DNA of 36,547 nucleotides from a virus: IMG/VR virus record IMGVR_UViG_3300042544_001460, positions 1 through 36,547 of that record. The stretch is one strand, 5' to 3'. Every line of letters begins with the position of its first letter. The first letter of the stretch is position 1. The notes under the pieces were generated by a model. The model was not told the DNA's origin and did not search any database. It was given only the letters and a program-made list of their open reading frames with translations. The position numbers and the translations under genes are program-made. This document shows positions 6,952 through 14,275 of the stretch, one piece after another.

Positions 6952-7168
6952 CTTTGTTGGTTGATGTGAAATATTTTTCAATCGCTTCCAATCTATCATC
7001 GGCGTCAATCAACATCTTAAGAGCATCTTCCGCATTGTTGTAGAAGTCTTTTGTTGAGTGGTCTCCAATACCCACACCTTTATTACCTAAAAGGTCTAAT
7101 GATAGTAATGCTTTTGCTTTATCAGCTTCCGCTGATGTCTGTAACATTTTAATTAAATTCTGATTCAT
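6941..7168 (-). CDS. Hypothetical helical protein (75 aa)
   Basis: A 75-residue, acidic, mostly helical protein with a central Gly-rich turn (LLGNKGVGIGDHS, about 26-38) and a C-terminal helix rich in Asp and Glu (KMLIDADDRLEAIEKY). Pattern resembles small phage proteins of about 80 residues that I have seen in other tailed phages, function unknown. It begins 12 nt after the membrane-protein gene and overlaps the AEP-like gene. Confidence 0.6.
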   Translation of the reverse strand: MNQNLIKMLQTSAEADKAKALLSLDLLGNKGVGIGDHSTKDFYNNAEDALKMLIDADDRLEAIEKYFTSTNKGDR

Positions 7169-7180
7169 ATTTTTGTTTGT

Positions 7181-7486
7181 TTAAATTAATGATTCAATTA
7201 AGTATGAAAGTTTATATCCTGTAAACGCACCAAGTGCTGATGGGATTGGGAACACGATTAACTTACCTAAACTTGTTACATACCTTGGTCTGTTTTGTAT
7301 TCTACCTAACATATAGTAATAACTTAAGTAACCAACCATAACCATCAAATCAGTTCTTGTAGATATAAACACTACGATTGTTGCACCAAGAAATCCAAAG
7401 AAAAAATTATCCCTAACTCCTTCCCATACCTCTAGTGAAGTAGCTTCATTCCACTCCTTTATTATTCTTTGTAATTTTTTTGACAT
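7181..7486 (-). CDS. Small inner-membrane protein (101 aa)
   Basis: After a charged N-terminus (MSKKLQRIIKEWNEATS) there are two to three membrane-spanning stretches, near residues 28-43, 48-60 and 79-100. The loop RIQNRPRYVTSLGK is positively charged and probably cytoplasmic. It could be a holin-like or superinfection-exclusion protein, but no family is recognised. Its ATG touches the stop of the 7486-7830 gene. Confidence 0.6.
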   Translation of the reverse strand: MSKKLQRIIKEWNEATSLEVWEGVRDNFFFGFLGATIVVFISTRTDLMVMVGYLSYYYMLGRIQNRPRYVTSLGKLIVFPIPSALGAFTGYKLSYLIESLI

Positions 7487-7830
7487 TATTTTCTATTATC
7501 GAATTTTTGAACTATCGACATTATATCTGTGACATCTGTTGGTCTTAACCAACCTACAACATCTTCGGTTATTGGTGTGTCGTATAGAATTTCTCCGGTT
7601 TCCTCACTAATAACCGCCAACTCATACAAATCCTTTTCATTACCATATGAGTAGTCGTGTTTAACTACTGATACACCATATCCATTCCCAAAATAAAGAC
7701 GACTAACTACTCCATTATTTATTGGGTGAGGTTTAAAAACTAAATCATTAAATGTTTTCATATTTAATTTTTTATTTTGTTCAATTACATCTGCTTGTCT
7801 TTCCAATTCACGATATTGTCTTGGGTTCAT
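7486..7830 (-). CDS. Conserved phage protein, KTF-D-F/GVSV family, copy 1
   Basis: This 114-residue protein has an N-terminal helix (NPRQYRELERQADVIE) followed by a 90-residue domain also encoded at 12459-12737. Shared positions include KTF-D-[LI]-x-F, an aromatic plus N-x-x-GVSV, G-x-E/K-x-LYEL-like, YDTP/YNTP, G-[WF]-L and [VT]-T-x-[IL]-M-x-[IV]-Q. I know this family as a frequent, uncharacterised phage domain, probably a small beta-barrel. ATG 7830 overlaps the nuclease-like gene by 4 nt. Another Met (MKTFND, residue 24) is an alternative start matching the paralogue's length. Confidence 0.65.
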   Translation of the reverse strand: MNPRQYRELERQADVIEQNKKLNMKTFNDLVFKPHPINNGVVSRLYFGNGYGVSVVKHDYSYGNEKDLYELAVISEETGEILYDTPITEDVVGWLRPTDVTDIMSIVQKFDNRK

Positions 7831-8399
7831 ACAATAATTTTTTGGTACTTAATCACTTTGAAGTGTTCTCGATACTCTTCTCTCGGAATTAGATATCCCA
7901 TAGTGTGACTATTAATATCTCCCGATTCTTCTGATATCGGAAACTCATTGTTTGATATTATCTCTCTGAGTTTTGTTACAGGTATTGACCATAACTCATC
8001 CAAGTGAAAAAAGAAATTCATCCACACATCTGCTGTTGTGGTTGTTATTCCTGAATCAACTCCTCTACTGTGAAACTCTATGAATATATTTCCAGTATCC
8101 TTTCCTTCAATCCATATCTCTCTTTCCCATCCTTGTGGTTTAAACCACTTACCTGGTATAATATAAACATCGGTTTTGATTTCATACTTAAATGGTTTTG
8201 ATTTATGTTTTAATTCTAAATCCCATTTTTTTAAATCACCTCTCTCTTCCGATTCTCTTACAAATTCTAAACCTTTATAGTCCATCAAATATTGTGCAGC
8301 CATCTTCTCACCAATCTTACCAATACGATTATCCTTTGTGAAATTCTTTTGACTCACAATGTTATCAATATCAGATTTGGTGACGTATAGTTTTACCAT
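7827..8399 (-). CDS. PD-(D/E)xK nuclease-like protein
   Basis: Probable Mg-dependent DNA endonuclease or resolvase-like enzyme. The 190-residue protein shows GKIGEKMAAQYL (E31), KWDLEL (D60) and FKYEIKTD (E73-x-K75), the D...ExK signature, followed by a conserved NIFIEFHSRG and SGITTTTADVWMNF segment seen in phage members of this fold. Substrate and role (recombination, packaging, host DNA degradation) are unknown. It overlaps the following gene at ATGA (7827-7830) and shares one base with the gene before it. A different PD-(D/E)xK-like protein lies at 29708-30127. Confidence 0.65.
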   Translation of the reverse strand: MVKLYVTKSDIDNIVSQKNFTKDNRIGKIGEKMAAQYLMDYKGLEFVRESEERGDLKKWDLELKHKSKPFKYEIKTDVYIIPGKWFKPQGWEREIWIEGKDTGNIFIEFHSRGVDSGITTTTADVWMNFFFHLDELWSIPVTKLREIISNNEFPISEESGDINSHTMGYLIPREEYREHFKVIKYQKIIV

Positions 8400-8641
8400 T
8401 AATATTTGTTCTTTTCTGATTTACCTAAATGTACTCGACCTTTAATTGTTCCATTGAAATTATCATCTTCGATGTTTTTATCAACAATCAATGATGTGCT
8501 GTTAGGTCTCACCATTTCTTGAAGTGTTTTCTTAGCAATCAAACTGGCGTATTTTCTTTTGTGTTTGGTGTTGTCAGCACCTAACAATGGTGCCTCAAAC
8601 TCAACTTCCAATTCCAAACTTATCGTGTACTTAAATAACAT
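8399..8641 (-). CDS. Hypothetical protein (80 aa)
   Basis: An 80-residue mixed alpha/beta protein starting MLFKYTISLELEVEFEAP, with a Lys/Arg-rich helix in the middle (KHKRKYASLIAKKTLQEMV) and a short C-terminal strand region. No family recognised. It is the first gene of the unit that runs down to about 5194, and it follows a good host-type promoter exactly 4 nt away, so its mRNA is predicted to be leaderless and the ATG is secure. Confidence 0.62.
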   Translation of the reverse strand: MLFKYTISLELEVEFEAPLLGADNTKHKRKYASLIAKKTLQEMVRPNSTSLIVDKNIEDDNFNGTIKGRVHLGKSEKNKY

Positions 8642-8645
8642 AGTG

Positions 8646-8676
8646 TAAAGTTATTATATTTTTGGAATATTCCAAA
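8646..8676 (-). promoter_or_regulatory. Bacteroidota-type promoter, leaderless, palindromic core
   Basis: TTTG (8676-8673), 19-nt spacer, TAACTTTA (8653-8646), 4 nt, ATG 8641. The -33 box lies in the perfect palindrome TTGGAATATTCCAA, a possible operator. The box abuts the stop codon of the preceding gene (8677). Confidence 0.72.
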
Positions 8677-8916
8677 TTATTTTCGAACAATATTAATCAT
8701 AATTCCCGCTAACCCCGAAGAAACGGTATAGGAATTAAATCGATTGTCGTTTATCCAACCGAAGTCCTTGAATCTGAATATGATACGCTGTTTCCCTTCA
8801 AAATTAGCATAGATTGCGTTATCCGCATAATCGATAGAAGGTTGTTGTATAAACCCCATTCTCCAACTCTTCCTAAACTCTTCTTCTAATTCATCAGGAG
8901 TGATTAGTATCGTCAT
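8677..8916 (-). CDS. Hypothetical protein (79 aa)
   Basis: A small protein starting MTILITPDELEEEFRKSWRM, with central IDYADNAIYANFEGKQ and a C-terminal hydrophobic SSGLAGIMINIVRK. Looks like an alpha/beta domain; no family recognised. ATG 8916 gives a 23-nt overlap with the upstream gene; ATG 8952 would add 12 residues and a 59-nt overlap. It is the last gene before the palindromic promoter at 8646-8676. Confidence 0.58.
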   Translation of the reverse strand: MTILITPDELEEEFRKSWRMGFIQQPSIDYADNAIYANFEGKQRIIFRFKDFGWINDNRFNSYTVSSGLAGIMINIVRK

Positions 8917-9220
8917 ATAATTCGTCGTTTTCCGTGAATCTATAATGTTCAATGGTTATTAAGTCTGAAGTAATATCAAACCCCCAACCATCAGGATATA
9001 TGCTAGTACCTGTATGTGTTCTACCATTACAGGTTATTGATTTTACAACCGCAATAAAATTATTTGGGAATTGACTTAAGAAATCGTGGATACCTCTATA
9101 TTGTTCGGTAACAATAAGATGGTCTAACCCGTCTAAATTTACATTAGTATCATATATCCAACTTGGAGAATCTAAATTTAATTCGGTACTTCTTCCTGAA
9201 AAAAATTTAAAACTTCTCAT
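8894..9220 (-). CDS. Hypothetical protein with FKFF N-terminus (108 aa)
   Basis: Starting at ATG 9220, this protein begins MRSFKFFSGRSTELN, the same FKFF start as two other small proteins here. The remainder is polar and beta-rich, with Asp/Thr-rich loops (NGRTHTGTSIYPDGWGF) and an acidic tail. A longer frame from 9316 would prepend a hydrophobic helix that overlaps the 43-residue membrane protein at 9262-9393 in another frame; I judge the short start better because of the FKFF match. Confidence 0.55.
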   Translation of the reverse strand: MRSFKFFSGRSTELNLDSPSWIYDTNVNLDGLDHLIVTEQYRGIHDFLSQFPNNFIAVVKSITCNGRTHTGTSIYPDGWGFDITSDLITIEHYRFTENDELYDDTNHS

Positions 9221-9261
9221 AGAAAAAATATAAGGAATAAAATTTAAAATTCCAAAAGATA

Positions 9262-9393
9262 CTATGAAAAGAATGAATATTTTATAATGTAGTAAAGTAT
9301 AGTACCACCGGTCCAAAATACTAAACCACCAATTGCTAGTGCAAAAATAAGTGCAATTATTCTTGCTACTTTGTCTGTTTTGTTTGAGTCCAT
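9262..9393 (-). CDS. Small single-span membrane protein (43 aa)
   Basis: A 43-residue frame starting MDSNKTDKVARIIALIFALA with one clear transmembrane helix (about residues 11-28) and a short aromatic C-terminus (ILYYIIKYSFFS). The charged N-terminus is probably cytoplasmic. It overlaps the end of the first SGNH gene by 28 nt. Role unknown. Confidence 0.5.
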   Translation of the reverse strand: MDSNKTDKVARIIALIFALAIGGLVFWTGGTILYYIIKYSFFS

Positions 9394-10061
9394 ATATCGA
9401 TTATTTTATATAAGTCGTTAGCTAAATCCTTATGTCCGTCTTCTGAATAGTGACCATCCTCCATCACACCCAATGTTTCGATTGTGAGTGTTTCATATTC
9501 GTGTAATGGAATCACATTTTCAAAAAAACTCATTATATTTTTATCGGTTTGTCTCTCTCTACTAAGGTCTGAAAAATGCCAAAATATTGAAAGTGCGTCT
9601 TCACCACAAACTTTTTTAATTATTTTGGTGTAGTTAGAAACCTCTTTATAATATATACTAGATGAATTACGATTTACACCAATTTCTTCAAGACTTTTTT
9701 CAGATACAAATCTATTTGGTGATTTACACCCTGCTTGAATCATCACCTTCTCGAAATTATTATTATCATCTGCAATTCTAAATCTATTTGGGTATGTCCA
9801 ATTGACTATCACTATGTCACCAGATTCAATTTGGTCCATCACCTCAATAAAACTATGGAATATCTCGTCATTGGAGTTTCCTGCAGATGCAAATATTTCC
9901 AAACGACACCTCAATCTATCAGATAGGATTTCACCATAACATTTCGGCGAGTACCCTTTCCAAATATGATATCTTACCCTATAATCAATAGGGTCGTAAA
10001 GTTTTTGGTCGAAGTCACTAAACTTCTGACTAAAGGAATCTCCGAATATCCACAGTTTCAT
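9366..10061 (-). CDS. SGNH/GDSL-type hydrolase, paralogue 1
   Basis: Putative esterase, likely deacylating a glycan or lipid. The 231-residue protein keeps the canonical block I (FGDSFS, Ser9 as nucleophile), an oxyanion/Asn block (SAGNSND) and block V (EDGHYSEDGHKDLA, Asp/His pair). The strand IVIVNWTYPNRFR is shared with the three neighbouring paralogues. No signal peptide, so action is cytoplasmic or virion-associated. First copy in coordinates of a four-gene tandem array (9366-12154) whose members abut or overlap by 1-8 nt. Confidence 0.75.
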   Translation of the reverse strand: MKLWIFGDSFSQKFSDFDQKLYDPIDYRVRYHIWKGYSPKCYGEILSDRLRCRLEIFASAGNSNDEIFHSFIEVMDQIESGDIVIVNWTYPNRFRIADDNNNFEKVMIQAGCKSPNRFVSEKSLEEIGVNRNSSSIYYKEVSNYTKIIKKVCGEDALSIFWHFSDLSRERQTDKNIMSFFENVIPLHEYETLTIETLGVMEDGHYSEDGHKDLANDLYKIIDIWTQTKQTK

Positions 10062-10666
10062 TATAAAGAATGTATTCTCGTTTTTATTTCATTATAAAAT
10101 TTATCTGCAACTATTTCATTTCCAACCTCATCGAACTTATTATCAATTACAGTTGCACCTTTCTCTTCAAAATACTTAACCAAACAAGTTGTTGATTCAT
10201 TACATAAGTAACTTCTTTTTGCTTTAAATGATGGTCTTGCGGGATATATCAACCTATCCTCATCACTTGACCAAAAAAACAAGTTATATCTCTTTGATTT
10301 CGCAAGTTCATCTAATATATTTTCATAGTAATAAATCTGTTCACACCATTTTTCAGATGACCTATCTCTAACCACATTCTCAATATATGTTGAGTCGATG
10401 TCTTCGTCACCTAAATCATTTGGACCATAACAAACAAACTCATTATTGATTGGTGTTCTAAAATTAGAAACATTACCCCAACCAATTATAACAATATCAT
10501 CACTATGAATCAAATCACACACACTACAGAAATCATCAAAGATTTGATAGTTGCAAGTTTTATCTTTTGATAAGTTTTTGACTTGGTATCCTAATTTCTC
10601 ACCTAATAGAGTTACCCAACTACTATTACTGAAACTATTACCAAATACCCATATAACTCTAATCAT
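10061..10666 (-). CDS. SGNH-like protein, paralogue 2, probably inactive
   Basis: Clearly related to its neighbours (VFGNSFS, then IVIIGWGNVSNFR, a YYYENILDELAK helix, LFFWSSDEDRLIY, and a C-terminal FDEVGNEIVADKFYNEI). At 201 residues it is the shortest copy. The block I motif reads GNS, not GDS, and the block V segment has lost the catalytic His: FDEVGNE replaces HYGEVGH or HFGEIGH of copies 3 and 4. It may have become a binding protein or a partner subunit. It overlaps both neighbours by 1-4 nt. Confidence 0.7.
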   Translation of the reverse strand: MIRVIWVFGNSFSNSSWVTLLGEKLGYQVKNLSKDKTCNYQIFDDFCSVCDLIHSDDIVIIGWGNVSNFRTPINNEFVCYGPNDLGDEDIDSTYIENVVRDRSSEKWCEQIYYYENILDELAKSKRYNLFFWSSDEDRLIYPARPSFKAKRSYLCNESTTCLVKYFEEKGATVIDNKFDEVGNEIVADKFYNEIKTRIHSL

Positions 10667-11409
10667 AATAAACTCTTTTTTATTTTGGTGGAGATTTCTT
10701 TGTAGAAAACTTCCGCCTGAACCTGATGTCCTATTTCACCAAAATGCAAATCAGGTATTTCTCCTTTTGTTTCCATCTCAACAGTTTTCGCACCCTTTTT
10801 TCTAATTAGATGCGTTAACACACCATCAACAGAATCGGAACAAAGGTATTTTTTTTTATTTTTAAATTCCTTCGGCTCATCGTAGATAATTTTACTATCA
10901 CTCGACCAAAAAAATATCTCAAAACCTTTATGTTTTGAGAGTTCTTCAATTACACCTTGTCTGGTGTATATTTCTTTCACATATAATGGGTCCATCCTCT
11001 CAACTAAAAGGAAATCTAACGTCTCCGTTGACATATGAGTTGAATTGATATCACTATTTTTTGTGTGATTTGGGAGTACTGACATTAATTTTGGTTGTTG
11101 TCTTTCATCATATGTACTAATCCAAAATCTCGCAAGTTGTGTCCAACCAATTACTACAATGTCACCCTCATTAATCATTTCACAATTGTCACAGAACGCA
11201 CCGAAAATATGGTCATTAGAACTGCCACCCATTCCTTTGTTTTCAACTTCCATTCCCAACATTCTACCTAACCTATGTGGCCAAGTTTCAGGTAATGTTC
11301 CGCCTAACCAATCTCGATATAACATATAGTTGTTTTTATCACCATTCATAGAACTCAGTGGATGATATTCTGCGGTGTAACTACAACCAAATGTCCATAA
11401 CTTACTCAT
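10663..11409 (-). CDS. SGNH-like protein, paralogue 3
   Basis: 248 residues opening MSKLWTFGCSYTAEY. Block I is GCSYT, with the putative nucleophile Ser10 kept but Asp replaced by Cys, as in other phage and marine virus FGCS[FY]T proteins. Later blocks: NKGMGGSSNDHIFG (Gly/Asn), GDIVVIGWTQLARFW, FEIFFWSSDSKII and PDLHFGEIGHQVQAE with Asp and His in place. So it may be an active esterase or acyltransferase on surface glycans. The N-terminal 15 residues are nearly the same as in copy 4, evidence for recent duplication. Confidence 0.7.
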   Translation of the reverse strand: MSKLWTFGCSYTAEYHPLSSMNGDKNNYMLYRDWLGGTLPETWPHRLGRMLGMEVENKGMGGSSNDHIFGAFCDNCEMINEGDIVVIGWTQLARFWISTYDERQQPKLMSVLPNHTKNSDINSTHMSTETLDFLLVERMDPLYVKEIYTRQGVIEELSKHKGFEIFFWSSDSKIIYDEPKEFKNKKKYLCSDSVDGVLTHLIRKKGAKTVEMETKGEIPDLHFGEIGHQVQAEVFYKEISTKIKKSLL

Positions 11410-12154
11410 TATAATATCCGTTTCTATATCTGTTTATGTCTCTAAGAAACGTTTCAGCCATTACTCTATGACCAACTTCACCATAATGTTCATCGTCTGG
11501 TAAAATTCTGTTTGTTTCTTCGTGAAAACTTTGTGCACCATACTCACGAAGAAACTTAGTCATATCAGTATTTGCTTCAGGTACCAAACAATTGTACTTG
11601 TACTTAAATGAGTTATCTTCTTTGTTAATTATCTCTTTGTCTGCCGACCAAAAATACAATTCAAATTGCTTGGCAAGACTTAACTCCTTTATTAATTTCA
11701 TAAAGGAATAAATCTCTCCACACCAAACAGGGTTAATTCTATTAACCAATATTTGTTGCATAACTTTTAAATCATATTGTACGTGACTATGTGCTTCGGA
11801 TGGGATTACAGATACCATTTGATGGTGTCTACCCATATTTTGATTTACAATATCAAATCGTTCTTTTCTTGACCACTCAACAATTACCACATCACCTTTT
11901 TGGATTCTTTGACAATTTGCTGAGAATCTATTGAATATTCTGTAGTTAGAAAAACCAGGGTATCCCATATTTTCTTTTTCTAACCCCAATTCTCTTGCAA
12001 CAATTGTGGGCCACACATCATTAATATCACCACCTCGGTAATTTCTATATCTGATGTTATTATTTTCAGATTCATCACTTTGGCCGGGTTTCAAATATGA
12101 TGTGAAATCATATTCTGCGGTGAAACTACATCCAAATGTCCACAATTTACTCAT
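11402..12154 (-). CDS. SGNH-like protein, paralogue 4
   Basis: 250 residues opening MSKLWTFGCSFTAEY. Block I Ser10 is kept. GFSNYRIFNRF stands where copies 1 and 3 have a G-x-SND motif; GDVVIVEWSRKERFD and FELYFWSADKEII follow, and block V is DDEHYGEVGHRVMAE, with Asp and His. First gene of the array in transcription order. Ends overlap copy 3 by 8 nt. The 'WxxDIxxxWPxxxAxxLG' region (GGDINDVWPTIVARELG) has its counterpart in copy 3 (GTLPETWPHRLGRMLG), again marking a common origin. Confidence 0.7.
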   Translation of the reverse strand: MSKLWTFGCSFTAEYDFTSYLKPGQSDESENNNIRYRNYRGGDINDVWPTIVARELGLEKENMGYPGFSNYRIFNRFSANCQRIQKGDVVIVEWSRKERFDIVNQNMGRHHQMVSVIPSEAHSHVQYDLKVMQQILVNRINPVWCGEIYSFMKLIKELSLAKQFELYFWSADKEIINKEDNSFKYKYNCLVPEANTDMTKFLREYGAQSFHEETNRILPDDEHYGEVGHRVMAETFLRDINRYRNGYYNE

Positions 12155-12168
12155 TACAATATATATCT

Positions 12169-12462
12169 TTAATCTACTTTATGGAATACCATCTCCTCGG
12201 CAGGATAACAATTGCGTAAAGCTAAAACAAATGTTTTCAAATGTTTAACACAATCATTATCAGCTCTAAGGGCTGCGTTTGTTAAGTCGTTATTTACTAC
12301 TGATTGTACAAAGTCACCTCCTTGAAATCCTACCTTATCTCTTGTTCTCATCACAGAAACTATGATATCAACGATGTGGTCACTAGCATCAATCGCATAT
12401 CTCTTTAAAAAGTTTTGTGCCGCTGGATAATACAAATCCTCAGTTGTTTCTACGTTTGTCAT
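12169..12462 (-). CDS. Hypothetical helical protein (97 aa)
   Basis: A 97-residue helical protein with no membrane span. It has two Cys (residues about 71 and 85) and the segment KVGFQGGDFVQSVVNNDLTNA, which looks like a helix-turn-helix-sized hairpin but has no clear HTH pattern. Family not recognised. It begins 4 nt inside the end of the paralogue-domain gene upstream and is followed directly by the SGNH array. Confidence 0.58.
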   Translation of the reverse strand: MTNVETTEDLYYPAAQNFLKRYAIDASDHIVDIIVSVMRTRDKVGFQGGDFVQSVVNNDLTNAALRADNDCVKHLKTFVLALRNCYPAEEMVFHKVD

Positions 12463-12737
12463 ATTATTTGTTTTTTTGGAAAATTTTGAATTTCAATCAT
12501 CAATTCAGTTACTTCATCTTCAGTTAAAAAACCAATAGGACCAACTAACGGTGTGTTATAAACCACATTAGAGTTTTCGTCCAATGTAACTAATTCGAAC
12601 AAACCTTGTTCAGCACCTAAAGAACAAGCGAAAGACCTTGTTACACTAACTCCCCATTGATTTTCGAACATCAACATTGAATATTGTCCATCTCTGTCTT
12701 GGGTGAATTCAATGTCTTTAAACGTTTTATAACTCAT
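12459..12737 (-). CDS. Conserved phage protein, KTF-D-F/GVSV family, copy 2
   Basis: A 92-residue protein made almost wholly of the domain seen at 7486-7830: YKTFKDIEF, FENQWGVSV, EQGLFELVTL, VVYNTPLVG, GFLTEDEVTELM and IEIQNF correspond one for one with the other copy. It lacks copy 1's N-terminal helix. The two copies are about 4.6 kb apart and diverged well beyond recent duplication. Uncharacterised but widespread in phages. ATG 12737 overlaps the upstream gene by 4 nt. Confidence 0.66.
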   Translation of the reverse strand: MSYKTFKDIEFTQDRDGQYSMLMFENQWGVSVTRSFACSLGAEQGLFELVTLDENSNVVYNTPLVGPIGFLTEDEVTELMIEIQNFPKKQII

Positions 12738-12943
12738 AATGAATTAACGTGTTTTATATGTTCATCACACGCGTTTATTTTTTCATATAATAACATTCTA
12801 ACCATTTTACCTAACTCGAAATCATTCGAACAATTTAAAATCATTTCTGATTTTAATGTAATTGTTTTTTTAGCATCTTCAGACATTTGAATCATTTGTC
12901 TTTTATAGATGTTTTTTTCGTCTTGGGTATTATTCTGTGACAT
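12734..12943 (-). CDS. Hypothetical helical protein (69 aa)
   Basis: A short helical, Met- and Lys-rich protein (MSQNNTQDEKNIYKRQMIQM at the start) with KTITLKSEMILNCSNDFELGK in the middle and a His-containing C-terminal helix. Coiled-coil-like over much of its length. ATG 12943 is preferred (14-nt overlap with the upstream gene); ATG 12949 adds two residues. No family recognised. Confidence 0.55.
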   Translation of the reverse strand: MSQNNTQDEKNIYKRQMIQMSEDAKKTITLKSEMILNCSNDFELGKMVRMLLYEKINACDEHIKHVNSL

Positions 12944-13271
12944 TTTCAATCAAGTTAATAGATAATGGTTTAGTATATTCAGGTATCAGTTGACCAACTG
13001 TACTAACTTTGACGTTAAATTTGTTTGAGAACCACTGAGTTAATATTTCAGAAGCCTCGTAATTGTACACATCAAAATTATCAGCAATAAACTCAACATC
13101 AGTTTCTAAAACCCAAAGAGTGTTATCTAACCCTAATTCGTTTTTAGATTCAAAACACATTCTAAAGTGTTTATTATCCTCGGTTAAGAACTTAGAACTT
13201 CCTTTGACTTTTATTTTGTACTTATTAAATCTCTTATCTAAAGCCTCAAATTCAAGTTTATTCTGATGCAT
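12930..13271 (-). CDS. Hypothetical protein (113 aa)
   Basis: A soluble, mixed alpha/beta protein beginning MHQNKLEFEALDKRFNKYKI. Alternating hydrophobic patterns in the first 70 residues suggest a beta-sheet core (KIKVKGSSKF, FRMCFESKN, TLWVLETDVEFI), then a helix ending in a C-terminal strand. No motif or family recognised. It overlaps the caspase-like gene by 14 nt. Confidence 0.55.
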   Translation of the reverse strand: MHQNKLEFEALDKRFNKYKIKVKGSSKFLTEDNKHFRMCFESKNELGLDNTLWVLETDVEFIADNFDVYNYEASEILTQWFSNKFNVKVSTVGQLIPEYTKPLSINLIENVTE

Positions 13272-13818
13272 ATAGTCTCATATTATTGTATTCAGCAACA
13301 TCATTATTCTCGGCAATTAAACCATATTCTTTTCGAACATTTTCATAAATGATATTGGTTGGTTCATTAATATATTTTGATATGATATTAACAAAACCGT
13401 AATTAGATTCATCAACAATTTTTTGTGGTGTGTTAGGTAATCCACAATATAGAGCCTCACCAACTTCGCTGATGAACATTCCGGAGTAGAAACCTTTCAA
13501 ACCAAATAAGTTAACAAACTTATCGGCATTACACCAAATGAAGACATTGTCCTTCTTTTCTTTTAAAAGTGGTACACAATGTTGGTCAATGATATAACCC
13601 GTGTTTCTCCAACCAGAATATTTGAATTGCCCAACGGAGAAAAGACCACCAGGACTACCGTGACCCATCATCATAACTCGGTCGTGTTCGTTGATAAGGT
13701 TCATTACGTCCATTTTAGACATACCACCTTTCACAACAGTCTTATCCACAACGTCTTTGTAGACAATATCGAGGAATGATGTGCTCTCATCCTCCGGATG
13801 TATAATTAATGTTTTCAT
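13258..13818 (-). CDS. Caspase-fold-like (clan CD) protein, putative
   Basis: A conserved phage protein of 186 residues. It opens MKTLIIHPEDESTSFLD, then DRVMMMGHGSPGGLF with His53 in an HG motif, GYIIDQH, and VFIWCNADKFV with Cys96, followed by GFYSGMFISEVGEA (109-122). A His-Gly after a hydrophobic strand and a later Cys after another strand is the layout of caspase-fold peptidases (clan CD, CHAT-like), so a cysteine protease or a derived binding protein is possible. This is a motif-level guess. The promoter at 13823-13853 makes the ATG secure and the mRNA leaderless. Confidence 0.55.
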   Translation of the reverse strand: MKTLIIHPEDESTSFLDIVYKDVVDKTVVKGGMSKMDVMNLINEHDRVMMMGHGSPGGLFSVGQFKYSGWRNTGYIIDQHCVPLLKEKKDNVFIWCNADKFVNLFGLKGFYSGMFISEVGEALYCGLPNTPQKIVDESNYGFVNIISKYINEPTNIIYENVRKEYGLIAENNDVAEYNNMRLYASE

Positions 13819-13822
13819 ATCA

Positions 13823-13853
13823 CAAAGATAATAATATTTTTGAATATTCCAAA
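13823..13853 (-). promoter_or_regulatory. Bacteroidota-type promoter, perfect consensus, leaderless
   Basis: TTTG (13853-13850), 19 nt, TATCTTTG (13830-13823), 4 nt, ATG 13818. This is an exact match to TTTG-N19-TAnnTTTG. The -33 region reads TTTGGAATATTCAAAAATAT, close to the 8646 and 263 sites. Confidence 0.78.
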
Positions 13854-13888
13854 AAATATCTAGTATTTTTTATAAAAAAGATATTTCT

Positions 13889-14254
13889 TTATATTCTTTG
13901 GAAAACATCATCAACGATTGAATCGGCTAATTCTTTATAACCTTCTTCATTTTTGTATCTATCGTTGAAGGTTTGAATAGAATGAATTGCAGTGGTGTGG
14001 TCTCTTCCACTAACCATATCACCAATACTTTTCAAAGGGTAAGAAAATTCTTTTCTCATTACTGCACAAAATATGTGTCTTGCATCACATACTTCTCTTT
14101 TTCTTCCTCTTGAAAGAATCTCATTTACAGTCACACCGCAATGTTCTGCAACGATACTCATAATTTTTTCAGGGGAAATAAGACTTCTCTTGATTTTCTT
14201 CTTTTTAGGTAATAATGTTTGTTTAATACCCGGATAAACGTAAGGACTAATCAT
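13889..14254 (-). CDS. Stand-alone DnaA domain IV-like DNA-binding protein
   Basis: 121 residues. After a basic N-terminus (LLPKKKKIKRS) comes a helical domain that matches DnaA domain IV: IMSIVAEHCGVTVNEILSRG, RKREVCDARHIFCAVMRKE, then SIGDMVSGRDHTTAIHSI, whose GRDHTTAIH (83-91) is the DnaA-box-binding signature. There is no ATPase domain, so this is a DNA-binding module only. It may recognise DnaA-box-like sites in phage or host origins, compete with host DnaA, or regulate transcription; those roles are inference. Confidence 0.85.
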   Translation of the reverse strand: MISPYVYPGIKQTLLPKKKKIKRSLISPEKIMSIVAEHCGVTVNEILSRGRKREVCDARHIFCAVMRKEFSYPLKSIGDMVSGRDHTTAIHSIQTFNDRYKNEEGYKELADSIVDDVFQRI

Positions 14255-14275
14255 TCATTCGTTTTTTATGATTAA

